A stretch of 64,000 bases of DNA from NCBI RefSeq assembly GCF_000219535.2, contig NZ_CP007806.1:3196501-3260500 (forward strand), in the 5' to 3' direction. A model generated the notes under the pieces. It was not told the DNA's origin, did no database searches, and saw nothing but the letters and a program-made list of their open reading frames with translations. Of the stretch, positions 25,802-33,991 are shown one piece after another. Positions within the stretch are counted from its first letter, which is position 1. Each line of letters opens with the position of its first letter. The position numbers and the translations under genes are program-made. The DNA is from Brevibacillus laterosporus LMG 15441. GTDB taxonomy: Bacteria > Bacillota > Bacilli > Brevibacillales > Brevibacillaceae.

Positions 25802-27118
25802 TTACAGAGTAAAGGCAGCTAGAAGTCCAAATATAAACAAGGGTATATTATAATGAAGAAATGTAGGTACGCATGTATCCCAGATATGATGATGTTGCCC
25901 ATCTGCATTCAATCCTGAGGTAGGCCCTAGCGTGCTATCGGAAGCTGGAGATCCTGCATCCCCCAAAGCTCCGGCTGTACCAATTAACGCCGCTGTCGCA
26001 AGTACAGAGAAGCCCAGTCCAGCACAAAGCGGTACAAAGATAGCAGTAATGATTGGGACCGTACCAAATGAAGAACCTATTCCTATGGTGATCACTAAAC
26101 CGATCAATAGCATAATCACACTAGCTAAAAAACGATTTTGACCGAAATATTCCACTCCAGAAGCTACTAGCTGCTGAACAGCTCCTGTCTCTTTCAACAC
26201 AGTAGCATAACCAGAGGCAAGGAGGATAACAAAAGCGATAAATCCCATCATAGCAACACCGCGCTGCACCACCTCGTCCCCCAAATTCCACGGCACCACT
26301 CGGAAAATAAATAAACAAACAATTCCTGTAAGCGAACCAATAATGAGTGATTTCGTCAATAATTGCACGGTTAATGCTAAGAGAATGGCTACGAGGGTGA
26401 ATGCATGTCGTTTGGTAAAACGTAATTCTTTCTTCTCGTTATCCTGGTCAGTATCTGTAGCGATAATTTGGTATGTTCTGGGTTTACGATAGCTAATGAA
26501 TAGTGCCACCAATAACCCTACGATCATACCAATCCCTGGAATAAGCATTGCTTTTGGAAAATCGGTTACTGCAATTGACATCCCAGCCTTCCCCATTTCA
26601 GATACAACAATCTGATGATAGATCAGCCCAAAGCCCGCCGGAAGCATAATATAGGGTGCTTGCAAGCCGAATGTTAACGCACAAGCAACAGCACGACGAT
26701 CAATTTGCATTTTAGTAAACAAGCTCAGCAAGGGTGGGATTAAAATAGGTATAAAGGCAATATGCACAGGTACTGCATTTTGCGACAAACAAGCTGCTGT
26801 AGCAATGGACATCAGTAAAATACCACGTTTTCCACGCAATACCACCAATAATTTTTTTACTAATAAGGCTGTAATATCAGACTTAGCGATCATCACAGCA
26901 AACATCCCAAGTAAAATATAACTGAGCGCTGTTTCTAACTGTCCGCTCATCCCCTGCACCATCATCTGGATGGTGTCAGTTATGGAACCACCGGCAACCA
27001 GCCCTGCGGTGATGGAAGCGGCGATCAAGCCAAAAATGACATTTAATCGCAACAGCGACAGTATAACAATTACGATCACCGAAAGTATAACTCCATTAAA
27101 TAATAGCATAACGTTCAC
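25802..27118 (-). CDS. yuiF: Na+/H+ antiporter family transporter (YuiF-like)
   Basis: The 438-residue protein is very hydrophobic, with about 11-12 membrane segments. It matches the B. subtilis YuiF family in length and in the segments LSQNAVPVHIAFIPILIPP, LQAPYIMLPAGFGLIYH, GIGSSFGTVPIITAIFVPLC and GTAGALGDAGSPASDSTLGP. YuiF-type proteins are annotated as Na+/H+ antiporters or amino acid carriers; the substrate is not certain. It is monocistronic, lies between the T7SS block and the second thiamin operon, and has a clear terminator. No transport-partner gene is adjacent. Confidence 0.8.
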   Translation of the reverse strand: MNVMLLFNGVILSVIVIVILSLLRLNVIFGLIAASITAGLVAGGSITDTIQMMVQGMSGQLETALSYILLGMFAVMIAKSDITALLVKKLLVVLRGKRGILLMSIATAACLSQNAVPVHIAFIPILIPPLLSLFTKMQIDRRAVACALTFGLQAPYIMLPAGFGLIYHQIVVSEMGKAGMSIAVTDFPKAMLIPGIGMIVGLLVALFISYRKPRTYQIIATDTDQDNEKKELRFTKRHAFTLVAILLALTVQLLTKSLIIGSLTGIVCLFIFRVVPWNLGDEVVQRGVAMMGFIAFVILLASGYATVLKETGAVQQLVASGVEYFGQNRFLASVIMLLIGLVITIGIGSSFGTVPIITAIFVPLCAGLGFSVLATAALIGTAGALGDAGSPASDSTLGPTSGLNADGQHHHIWDTCVPTFLHYNIPLFIFGLLAAFTL

Positions 27119-27300
27119 CTACGCTTTAGTATATTAGCTAACTAAAGTTATAACATAGTAAAGTGTTTGTGACAAGCGCTTTTGTAGCTCGAAATACAGC
27201 GCATCTCCTTCTCAACATCATTGCAGGTACCTGAGTAAAACGCCGAATTTTTTCACAATGATCAAAACGAACAGGATCAATCATTGAATTGTATTCTTTA

Positions 27301-27329
27301 TAGACAAACGTTCCATTTGAGTATATGAT
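27301..27329 (+). promoter_or_regulatory. Sigma-A promoter of the thiY operon
   Basis: TAGACA and TATGAT are separated by 17 bp, ending 28 bp before the TPP aptamer. Confidence 0.65.
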
Positions 27330-27356
27330 GGCAGTAACGATAACAACTGCAAAACG

Positions 27357-27445
27357 CTTCGGGGAGCTGGAATTGGCCGGCTGAGAGTGTATTCCTTATA
27401 ATACTGACCCATAACCTGATCTGGATAATGCCAGCGTAGGGAAGT
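27357..27445 (+). promoter_or_regulatory. TPP riboswitch upstream of thiY-thiX-thiZ
   Basis: The conserved elements CTTCGGGGAGCTGG, GGCTGAGAGTG, GACCCATAACCTGATCTGG and ATAATGCCAGCGTAGGGAAG occur in order. The aptamer is followed 25 nt later by an intrinsic terminator, so TPP should switch transcription off. Confidence 0.95.
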
Positions 27446-27469
27446 AAGCTTCTGATATCTTCTTACATG

Positions 27470-27498
27470 AACGCTTCCAAGACAGGTTGCGTTTTTTT
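27470..27498 (+). terminator. Terminator of the thiY TPP riboswitch
   Basis: AACGC and GCGTT with an inner CC/GG pair form a hairpin followed by TTTTTTTGTTG, right after the aptamer. It is the likely expression platform. Confidence 0.7.
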
Positions 27499-27533
27499 GT
27501 TGTCTACCAAACAACATGGAGGTTTCGGGATTT

Positions 27534-28562
27534 ATGAGAACTAGTAAACGCTTACCTGCTACATTACTTTCTGGATTGCTCGTGCTCGCTCTATCAGCTT
27601 GCGGACAATCTGCTACACCGGATACACCAAGCGACAAAAAGACACCTGAAGCAGCCCCTGCCAAAACCCAAAGTAAGGTCGTCCTTGACTGGACACCTAA
27701 TACCAATCACACCGGATTATATGTCGCTCTTGAAAAAGGCTACTACGCCGAGCAAGGGCTGGATATAGAGATCGTTCAGCCTGGCATGAACGGAGCTGAT
27801 ACCATGGTGGCCACCGGTGAAATTCCATTTGGAGTAAGCTATCAGGAGGGTGTCACGCAAGCACGAACTCAAAATGTCCCTATCGTATCGCTTGCCGCTG
27901 TCATTCAGCATAATACTTCTGGTTTTGCTTCACCAGTAAGCAAGAAGATTTTGTCTCCCAAAGATTTTGAAGGAAAAACCTACGGAGGCTATGGGGCTCC
28001 AAGTGAAAAAGCGGTTTTACAATCTCTGATGAGCTTAGAAAAAGCTGATATCAATAAGCTAAACATGATTAATGTAGGTGAAGCAGATTACTTTACTGCT
28101 GTAAAACGCGATATTGACTTCGCTTGGATTTTTTACGCGTGGACGGGCATTGAGGCAGAGCTGCGAAACGAGCCAATTAACATGATATACGTTAATAAAT
28201 ATTCGGATAAACTAGATTATTATACCCCTGTTCTCATTACGAATGAAAAAATGATTCAAGAAAAGCCAGAGATTGTTAAAGCCTTCATGGCAGCAACCTC
28301 CAAGGGATATCAATATGCTGGTAAGCATCCGGAAGAAGCGGCTAGCATCCTCCTTAAGCATGTTCCCGATTTGGATGAAAAATTGGTAAAAGCGAGCCAA
28401 AAATGGTTAAGTCCACGTTATCAGGATGATGCACCGCGTTGGGGAGAACAAAAACGCGATGTTTGGCAAGGCTACTCCGACTGGATGGTGGAACATCAGT
28501 TATTAGAAAAACCACTGGATGTCGACAAAGCATTTACCAACGACTTTTTACCGAAATCATAA
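27534..28562 (+). CDS. thiY: Thiamin-precursor ABC transporter substrate-binding lipoprotein ThiY
   Basis: ThiY binds formylaminopyrimidine or HMP outside the membrane and hands it to ThiX/ThiZ. Of two ATGs, 27534 is preferred (SD GGAGGT, 10-nt spacing). It gives a lipoprotein signal RTSKRLPATLLSG followed by the lipobox LSAC. The mature part shows the NMT1/THI5-like domain: VVLDWTPNTNHTGLYVALEK, then GADTMVATGEIPFGVSYQEG and YGGYGAPSEKAVLQS. At 342 residues it is full length, unlike the remnant at 2394-2768. It is the first gene behind a TPP riboswitch. Confidence 0.92.
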   Translation: MRTSKRLPATLLSGLLVLALSACGQSATPDTPSDKKTPEAAPAKTQSKVVLDWTPNTNHTGLYVALEKGYYAEQGLDIEIVQPGMNGADTMVATGEIPFGVSYQEGVTQARTQNVPIVSLAAVIQHNTSGFASPVSKKILSPKDFEGKTYGGYGAPSEKAVLQSLMSLEKADINKLNMINVGEADYFTAVKRDIDFAWIFYAWTGIEAELRNEPINMIYVNKYSDKLDYYTPVLITNEKMIQEKPEIVKAFMAATSKGYQYAGKHPEEAASILLKHVPDLDEKLVKASQKWLSPRYQDDAPRWGEQKRDVWQGYSDWMVEHQLLEKPLDVDKAFTNDFLPKS

Positions 28563-28594
28563 ACGCGGCATATCACATAGAGGAGCGATTACAG

Positions 28595-28891
28595 ATGGCA
28601 AATGCCTTAGTTAGCATTCAAATTATCCCTACCACCCCTCAAGGTGAGGGAGTCATTCCCTTTGTAGACAAAGCAATTGAAGTCATTTCGCAATCAGGAG
28701 TAAAATATTTCGTTAGCCCGTTAGAGACCACGATGGAAGGCGAGTTGGAAGAACTGCTTGCTATCGTAAAAAAGATGAGTGATGTAATGGTTGAGGCTGG
28801 TTGCCCGTCCGTAATCTCCCAAATCAAAATTTATCACCGTGCTGATGGGTTAGCTTCGATGGATGCATTGACGGAGAAATATCGTCCATGA
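28595..28891 (+). CDS. Thiamin-binding protein, MTH1187/YqgV family
   Basis: The 98-residue protein belongs to the small ferredoxin-fold thiamine-binding family (DUF77, PF01910). Signatures are ALVSIQIIPTTPQGEG, then VDKAIEVISQSGVKYFVSPL and ETTMEGELEELLAIVKKM. The ATG at 28595 follows GAGGAG; the longer upstream frame overlaps thiY and is not used. Its stop overlaps the thiX start by 4 bp. Such proteins bind thiamin or pyrimidine precursors in the cytoplasm and may deliver or sense the imported substrate. Its position inside a ThiYXZ operon supports that role. Confidence 0.88.
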   Translation: MANALVSIQIIPTTPQGEGVIPFVDKAIEVISQSGVKYFVSPLETTMEGELEELLAIVKKMSDVMVEAGCPSVISQIKIYHRADGLASMDALTEKYRP

Positions 28892-29658
28892 ATAACAATC
28901 GTCGTCTATATAAAACAGGATGGCCGCCCGTTCTCGCGGTCTTCCTGTTTCTCTTTATATGGCAGCTTGCGACTTTTATCTGGAAACCCGAAGCGTGGTT
29001 TTTACCAAGTCCCCTTGCTATTTTCCAAGAAGGCTGGAATCAAGCGCCGCATCTTACACAACACCTATGGGCTACTTTACAAATCACCCTATTAGGCTTT
29101 GCAATTGGGAGTACAACGGGTCTTATTCTTGCCTTTTTATTACATGTAACTCCGCCTGTGAAGGCCGCCTTGTATCCATTACTCATCCTAAGCCAAAACA
29201 TACCGACCATTATTTTAGCTCCTCTCTTGATGATCTGGTTTGGCTTTGGGTTATTGCCAAAAATGATTTTGATTACGCTGGTCTGCTTTTTTCCCGTCAC
29301 TTTATCTACCATGACGGGACTGGCGCAAACCGATCCTCAAATCAAACGATATATGCTAATGCTTGGAGCAACTCGCCAACAAATTTTCTGGAAGCTAGAG
29401 TTACCTCATTCGCTTGCCTCCATGTTTTCTGGACTAAAAATCTCGGCAACCTACAGTGTGATGGGAGCCGTCATTGCTGAATGGTTAGGGTCGCAAAAAG
29501 GGTTAGGCGTCTACATGCTTATGGCAAAGGCTTCCTTTCGTGCTGATCGGGTTTTTGTCACGATGTTTCTTATTGTAATTGTCAGTTGCTTACTATTTGG
29601 CTTGATTCGTCTTTTAGAACGCTGGGCGTTCCGATGGCAATCGAATAAGCGAGACTAG
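28888..29658 (+). CDS. thiX: Thiamin-precursor ABC transporter permease ThiX
   Basis: The 256-residue integral membrane protein has six predicted membrane segments. It carries the BPD permease domain, with the EAA-type loop LMLGATRQQIFWKLELPHSL that docks to the ATPase. It starts GWPPVLAVFLFLFIWQLATF, and the ATG overlaps the preceding stop (ATGA). It matches the ThiX remnant at 2756-3094 over its first 85 residues. It completes the importer together with thiY and thiZ. Confidence 0.92.
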   Translation: MNNNRRLYKTGWPPVLAVFLFLFIWQLATFIWKPEAWFLPSPLAIFQEGWNQAPHLTQHLWATLQITLLGFAIGSTTGLILAFLLHVTPPVKAALYPLLILSQNIPTIILAPLLMIWFGFGLLPKMILITLVCFFPVTLSTMTGLAQTDPQIKRYMLMLGATRQQIFWKLELPHSLASMFSGLKISATYSVMGAVIAEWLGSQKGLGVYMLMAKASFRADRVFVTMFLIVIVSCLLFGLIRLLERWAFRWQSNKRD

Positions 29659-29703
29659 CCAGTAGCTACAATATAAGGTCAATAAAAAAGGGAGTGAGCA
29701 AGA

Positions 29704-30552
29704 GTGAGTAATGGAATTCAAACATCTCATACTATGAGGTTGACTACAGAAAGTAATCTAGCGTCTACTTCAATAACAACATCTACGTCTTCTCCCCCCT
29801 CTGCACTTGTCGTTGAACAAGTTTCCCAATCCTTTACAGAGTCGGGGGTCACTATTGATGTACTTCAGCAAATATCTTTAGAAGTAAAAAAAGGAGAGTT
29901 TGTTTCCTTAATCGGACCATCTGGAAGCGGAAAAAGCACGCTATTTCATATCATTGGCGGTCTTATATCACCAATACACGGGAGCATTACGATTGAAGGC
30001 AAACAGGCCACGGGCAAAACAGGTCATATTAGCTATATGCCGCAATCCTCTAGCTTACTTCCCTGGCTCACAATAGAGGAAAATGTGGGATTAGCCTTAG
30101 AAATAGAGGGTGTGCCTCGTAAAGAAACGCTAAAGCTGGCTCGGGAATGGCTCCCGCGGGTTGGTTTAGGCGGATATGAAAAAGCGTATCCCCACATGCT
30201 TTCAGGGGGAATGCAGCAAAGAGTCGCTTTCTTGCGCGCCTTGTTAAGCAGACAAGAACTCATCTGCTTGGACGAACCCTTTGGGGCCTTGGATGCACTT
30301 AGCCGTACTGACATGCAGAATTGGTTGTTATCCATTTGGGAAAAGCATAAACGCTCCGTTCTTTTAATAACACATAGCATTGATGAAGCTATCTTTTTAT
30401 CCGATAGAATCTATGTGCTCACAGCAAAACCAGCTCGAATTGCTGCCACAATTTCTGTACCATTTGAACGACCGCGTCAGGAAAAAATGCTGCTATCTTC
30501 AGAGTTTCTCCTTGTGAAGGAACAAATCTTGACGTTGCTACGTCACTCATAG
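29704..30552 (+). CDS. thiZ: Thiamin-precursor ABC transporter ATPase ThiZ
   Basis: The 282-residue ATPase energises ThiX. It has a Walker A SLIGPSGSGKSTLF, a Q-loop MPQSSSLLPWL, the ABC signature LSGGMQQRVAF, Walker B LICLDEPFGALD and the switch His in LLITHSIDEA. The family match is to the nitrate/taurine/ThiZ ATPases. The start is a GTG at 29704 with GGGAGTGA. The first 40 residues are Ser/Thr-rich and not conserved, so translation might start further in. A bidirectional terminator follows. Confidence 0.92.
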   Translation: MSNGIQTSHTMRLTTESNLASTSITTSTSSPPSALVVEQVSQSFTESGVTIDVLQQISLEVKKGEFVSLIGPSGSGKSTLFHIIGGLISPIHGSITIEGKQATGKTGHISYMPQSSSLLPWLTIEENVGLALEIEGVPRKETLKLAREWLPRVGLGGYEKAYPHMLSGGMQQRVAFLRALLSRQELICLDEPFGALDALSRTDMQNWLLSIWEKHKRSVLLITHSIDEAIFLSDRIYVLTAKPARIAATISVPFERPRQEKMLLSSEFLLVKEQILTLLRHS

Positions 30553-30571
30553 GCAAGCATAGATTAGCGTC

Positions 30572-30625
30572 AAAATAAAACTCGGCTCTAGGAACGCACA
30601 TCTGCGATAAGCCGAGTTTTATTTT
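30572..30625. terminator. Bidirectional terminator between thiZ and bpsB
   Basis: AAAATAAAACTCGGCT and AGCCGAGTTTTATTTT form a perfect 16-bp stem with a 22-nt loop and A/T flanks. It serves the converging thiZ and bpsB-like genes. Confidence 0.88.
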
Positions 30626-30638
30626 TTGACAGACCCCT

Positions 30639-31211
30639 TTAGTCTTTTTGTTTTCTCAGCGGAATGAATCTTCCTTTTTCCTTCATCCACGCTTCATATT
30701 TATATGCCTTTTGCAATGCTTCCTCCTCTGCTGTAATCCGCACGCTTAATATGATGGCCTGAGCAACTGTAAAGATTACTGCTGTTTTCCAAGCACCAAA
30801 TGTAACGGGAAGCATTCCTACCTCGATTAATACGACCAGATAGTTTGGATGCCGGATGTAACGATACGGGCCATGTACCACTGGCTTTTTACCTTCTAAT
30901 ACAAAGATTCTTGTATTCCAAAAATACCCCAAGCTTCGCATGCTCCAGATTCTTAATAGCTGAGCGAGACAAAATATGCAAAACGGCCAAAAATAAAACG
31001 GGATTGAAACAGTGGATACATGAAGCAGTACCTCGCCAATCAAGCTGACAAAAAAAACAGCATGTAAGCTCACGATCCACTTGTAATGTCCGGCAGCTAC
31101 CTCATAACCCCCCGCTTGCTTTATATACCGCGCATTTCTTCTTGCTATTACCAGCTCAATACAGCGTTGGTAAATCACGATCATAATCACCAGCAAAAAA
31201 ATAGCTACCAT
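30639..31211 (-). CDS. bpsB: Isoprenylcysteine carboxyl methyltransferase-family enzyme (BpsB/YpbQ-like)
   Basis: The 190-residue membrane protein has about four to five hydrophobic segments. It ends with the ICMT-family signature GPYRYIRHPNYLVVLIEVGML, followed by RITAEEEALQ. In B. subtilis the equivalent BpsB methylates alkylpyrones made by the type III polyketide synthase BpsA. Here it overlaps the PKS gene by 7 bp in the same order, which strongly supports that role. It is membrane-bound and uses S-adenosylmethionine. Confidence 0.87.
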   Translation of the reverse strand: MVAIFLLVIMIVIYQRCIELVIARRNARYIKQAGGYEVAAGHYKWIVSLHAVFFVSLIGEVLLHVSTVSIPFYFWPFCIFCLAQLLRIWSMRSLGYFWNTRIFVLEGKKPVVHGPYRYIRHPNYLVVLIEVGMLPVTFGAWKTAVIFTVAQAIILSVRITAEEEALQKAYKYEAWMKEKGRFIPLRKQKD

Positions 31212-32263
31212 TCCAGCAACACCTGCTCACAAGAAAACCCCGGCCCAAGGGCTAAAAGCAATCCGATTTCCCCTGGCTGATGTTCTTCTCTCAGCTCTCT
31301 TTCTAGTACAAAGAGGACGGTACAAGAAGACATATTCCCATGATCTCGTAGTACCTCTTTGGCATGGCGCAATCTATCTGATGGTACTTGCAAAGCCTGC
31401 TCGTAGGCTTGCAGAATCTTACTTCCCCCTGGATGAGCGATTATGCGATCAACGCTACAATAATCCCTTCCTTCTCTTTTCAGGAAGCTCTCCATCTCTG
31501 GCTTCATTTTATCTTTTATGAGTGTCGGAATGTCTTTAGAGAAGACTACCCGCAAGCCTTCTTCCCTTACATCCCATCCCATAACATCAACCGTATCACG
31601 CCAGATCGTTGAATGTGTTGACAAGATAGCAGGCACATGATCAGATACTGCTTGTTTATCTCCATAGAGCAATACAGCAGCAGCCCCATCAGCAAATAAA
31701 CTGGTAGCGATTAGATTACTTTTACTTCGATCCCCATGTACAAAGGTTAAACCGCACAGCTCAACGCAACAGACAAGTACACGTTCCGATGGGTGTGCCT
31801 TCGCAAACGCGAAACCTCTGGCTAATCCGGCTGCTCCTCCTGCACATCCCAGTCCCCATACAGGGGTTCTTTTCAAATTGGAGCGAAACGGTAAGCGATT
31901 GAATAGAAGAGCATCTAAGCTCGGAGTAGCGATCCCAGTGGAGCTGACCATAATCACATGATCAATCGCCTCTGCTGTAACACCTGCCCTTTCCAAACAC
32001 TGCTCAATTGCACGTACACTTAATTCTAGTGCCTGCTGCACGTATAATTGATTTTTTTCTGCCCAGTCATGGGGCTTTTCAAACCATTCTAGCGGAGTTG
32101 AGAAGCTTCTATTTTCAATTTCTGCTGATTCAAATACTTGTAACAGACGTTCGATATCAGAAAAATGCGGTTGAAAGAACCGACGCGAGAATTCCTTGCT
32201 TTCTTGCTTCGTAATAGTATAATGTGGATTTGCTGTGCCGATTGAGACAATTCGCGGCATCAT
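31205..32263 (-). CDS. bpsA: Type III polyketide synthase (BpsA-like, alkylpyrone synthase)
   Basis: The 352-residue protein is a chalcone-synthase-fold enzyme that extends fatty acyl-CoA with malonyl-CoA to make alkylpyrones or alkylresorcinols. The catalytic triad is visible: Cys140 in WGLGCAGGAAG, His in IAHPGGSKI and Asn in LRDHGNMSSCTV. The DGAAAVLLYG and ALGPGFSCEQVLLE motifs are typical. It is co-transcribed with and overlaps the methyltransferase. The ATG at 32263 is the only good start. The native products in this organism are inferred from B. subtilis. Confidence 0.9.
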   Translation of the reverse strand: MMPRIVSIGTANPHYTITKQESKEFSRRFFQPHFSDIERLLQVFESAEIENRSFSTPLEWFEKPHDWAEKNQLYVQQALELSVRAIEQCLERAGVTAEAIDHVIMVSSTGIATPSLDALLFNRLPFRSNLKRTPVWGLGCAGGAAGLARGFAFAKAHPSERVLVCCVELCGLTFVHGDRSKSNLIATSLFADGAAAVLLYGDKQAVSDHVPAILSTHSTIWRDTVDVMGWDVREEGLRVVFSKDIPTLIKDKMKPEMESFLKREGRDYCSVDRIIAHPGGSKILQAYEQALQVPSDRLRHAKEVLRDHGNMSSCTVLFVLERELREEHQPGEIGLLLALGPGFSCEQVLLEW

Positions 32264-32523
32264 TTCTCCTACTTTCCGTTGTTTTCCTTTTATTCTTTCC
32301 CAAAGACTTTCCCTTATGTAAATAAAGTGGTAACATCAGGAAAAATGGGTCTAAACAATTCGTAATAGTATAAACCTTCGAACAAAAAAGTGGGAATTAT
32401 CAATAAAAACAGATTTTATTCACAAAACGGTAACATTATTAAAAAATTTAACACGTATGCTTTTTTCAATGTGTGATAAATTAATTGAATAAGAAAATCT
32501 ATCGCAAGGAGTCTACCTACCTT

Positions 32524-33873
32524 ATGAAACAAAAGCAATTATCAATGAAAGAAACAGTGACAATTGGATTAATGCTGTTTGCTCTCTTTTTTGGAGCCGG
32601 CAATATGATATTTCCTCCTTTATTAGGACAAAACGCTGGGACAAGCGTATGGATAGGTATTTTAGGATTTGTTTTAACTGGAGTAGGTCTTCCGATCCTA
32701 GCAGTTGCTGCCACTGCAACAACATTAGGTGATTTAAAAGTTATTGCAGGTCGAGTACATCCGCTATTCGGCATTATTTTTCCCACACTCATTTATCTAG
32801 CTATTGGCCCATTTTTCGGAATTCCACGAACGGCTAGCGTTGCCTATGAGATTGGTCTTAGTCCTTTGTTGTCAGAATCTATTAAAGGAAGCAGTCTACC
32901 TTTGCTTGTCTATTCGATTGTCTATATGTCGATTACGTTCTGGTTATGTCTAAATCCTACAAAGTTGGTCGATCGCATCGGAAAAGTTTTAACACCCACA
33001 TTATTGCTAATTATCGCAATATTGTTTGTTCGGAGCATTTTTAAGCCATTAGGGGACTTTACAGCACCTTCAGAAGCCTATATGAACAATGCATTTTTTA
33101 AAGGATTCCTCGAAGGATATCTAACTATGGATACGTTGGGTGCTTTAGTTTTCGGAATTGTCGTGATTTCTTCTATACAAAATCGAGGAGTTACAGATAA
33201 AAAGAGCATTACCATGGCTACAGTGAAAGCAGGTTCCATTGCTGGAATTGCTCTAGCCCTTGTATATATGTCTTTAGCTTATCTAGGAGCTGGCAGCTCT
33301 TCTATAGTAGGCACCTCAACAAATGGTGGCCAAATTTTAACTGCGGTTGTATCCTATTTGTTTGGTCAAGGAGGCGTTATATTACTCGGTACCGCTATTA
33401 CCTTAGCATGCTTAACAACTTCAATTGGACTTATTACAGCGTGCGGTCAATTTTTCTCCAACCTTATTCCTGCCCTAAGCTATAAGGTTTCGATCAGCAT
33501 TTTGTCTGTATTTAGCTTAATTGTTGCTAACTTGGGTTTGAATCAAATCATTTCCTTCTCTGTACCTGTATTGGCTGGACTATATCCAATTGCAATCGTA
33601 CTGATCCTTTTATCTTTGATTCACAAACATATAAAAGGCTTTAAAGAAGTATATATATATAGTGTCGTGTTCGCTGGAATCATTAGTCTAGTGGATTGTT
33701 TGCATGCCTTTGGCTTTGCTTTAGGCAAGATTACCGTATGGCTACAAATTCTTCCGTTATATTCAGTTGGTATCGGCTGGGTTATTCCCGCCATCATTGG
33801 TGCGATTATTGGTTTTGTCGTAGGTTCATTGAAATCTCAAGATCGTGTGAATCCCTCTACTCAAACCGATTAA
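32524..33873 (+). CDS. brnQ: Branched-chain amino acid:cation symporter (BrnQ/BraB, LIV-II family)
   Basis: The 449-residue protein has 12 membrane segments and imports leucine, isoleucine and valine with Na+ or H+. Signatures are ALFFGAGNMIFPPLLGQNAG near the N-terminus, LAIGPFFGIPRTASVAYEI and TLACLTTSIGLITACGQFF. The frame is open from 32485, but the ATG at 32524 starts the conserved part (KQKQLSMKETVTIGL). An AAGGAG lies 11 bp upstream, a rather long spacing. I see no T-box. It is monocistronic, with a bidirectional terminator behind it. Confidence 0.93.
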   Translation: MKQKQLSMKETVTIGLMLFALFFGAGNMIFPPLLGQNAGTSVWIGILGFVLTGVGLPILAVAATATTLGDLKVIAGRVHPLFGIIFPTLIYLAIGPFFGIPRTASVAYEIGLSPLLSESIKGSSLPLLVYSIVYMSITFWLCLNPTKLVDRIGKVLTPTLLLIIAILFVRSIFKPLGDFTAPSEAYMNNAFFKGFLEGYLTMDTLGALVFGIVVISSIQNRGVTDKKSITMATVKAGSIAGIALALVYMSLAYLGAGSSSIVGTSTNGGQILTAVVSYLFGQGGVILLGTAITLACLTTSIGLITACGQFFSNLIPALSYKVSISILSVFSLIVANLGLNQIISFSVPVLAGLYPIAIVLILLSLIHKHIKGFKEVYIYSVVFAGIISLVDCLHAFGFALGKITVWLQILPLYSVGIGWVIPAIIGAIIGFVVGSLKSQDRVNPSTQTD

Positions 33874-33950
33874 TCTACTTTGTTTCTTTCCATTCGTATT
33901 GTCGCGATCGTGATGGAACCAATCCGTCTTCGCTTCTCATATACTAAGTA

Positions 33951-33988
33951 AAAAAGACAGGGATAGGCTCACAGCCCCCTGTCTTTTT
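33951..33988. terminator. Bidirectional terminator between brnQ and the AAA+ gene
   Basis: AAAAAGACAGGG and CCCTGTCTTTTT form a perfect 12-bp stem with a 14-nt loop, flanked by A and T runs. It serves both converging genes. Confidence 0.88.
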
Positions 33989-33991
33989 CTA

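Noticed and set aside
25593-25853. 86-codon plus-strand frame
   Set aside because: It overlaps the terminator and end of the YuiF-like gene, lacks an SD and its composition is not protein-like.
28439-28594. N-terminal extension of the thiamin-binding protein into thiY
   Set aside because: The family starts at the ATG at 28595, which has its own SD; the extension is only open frame overlap.
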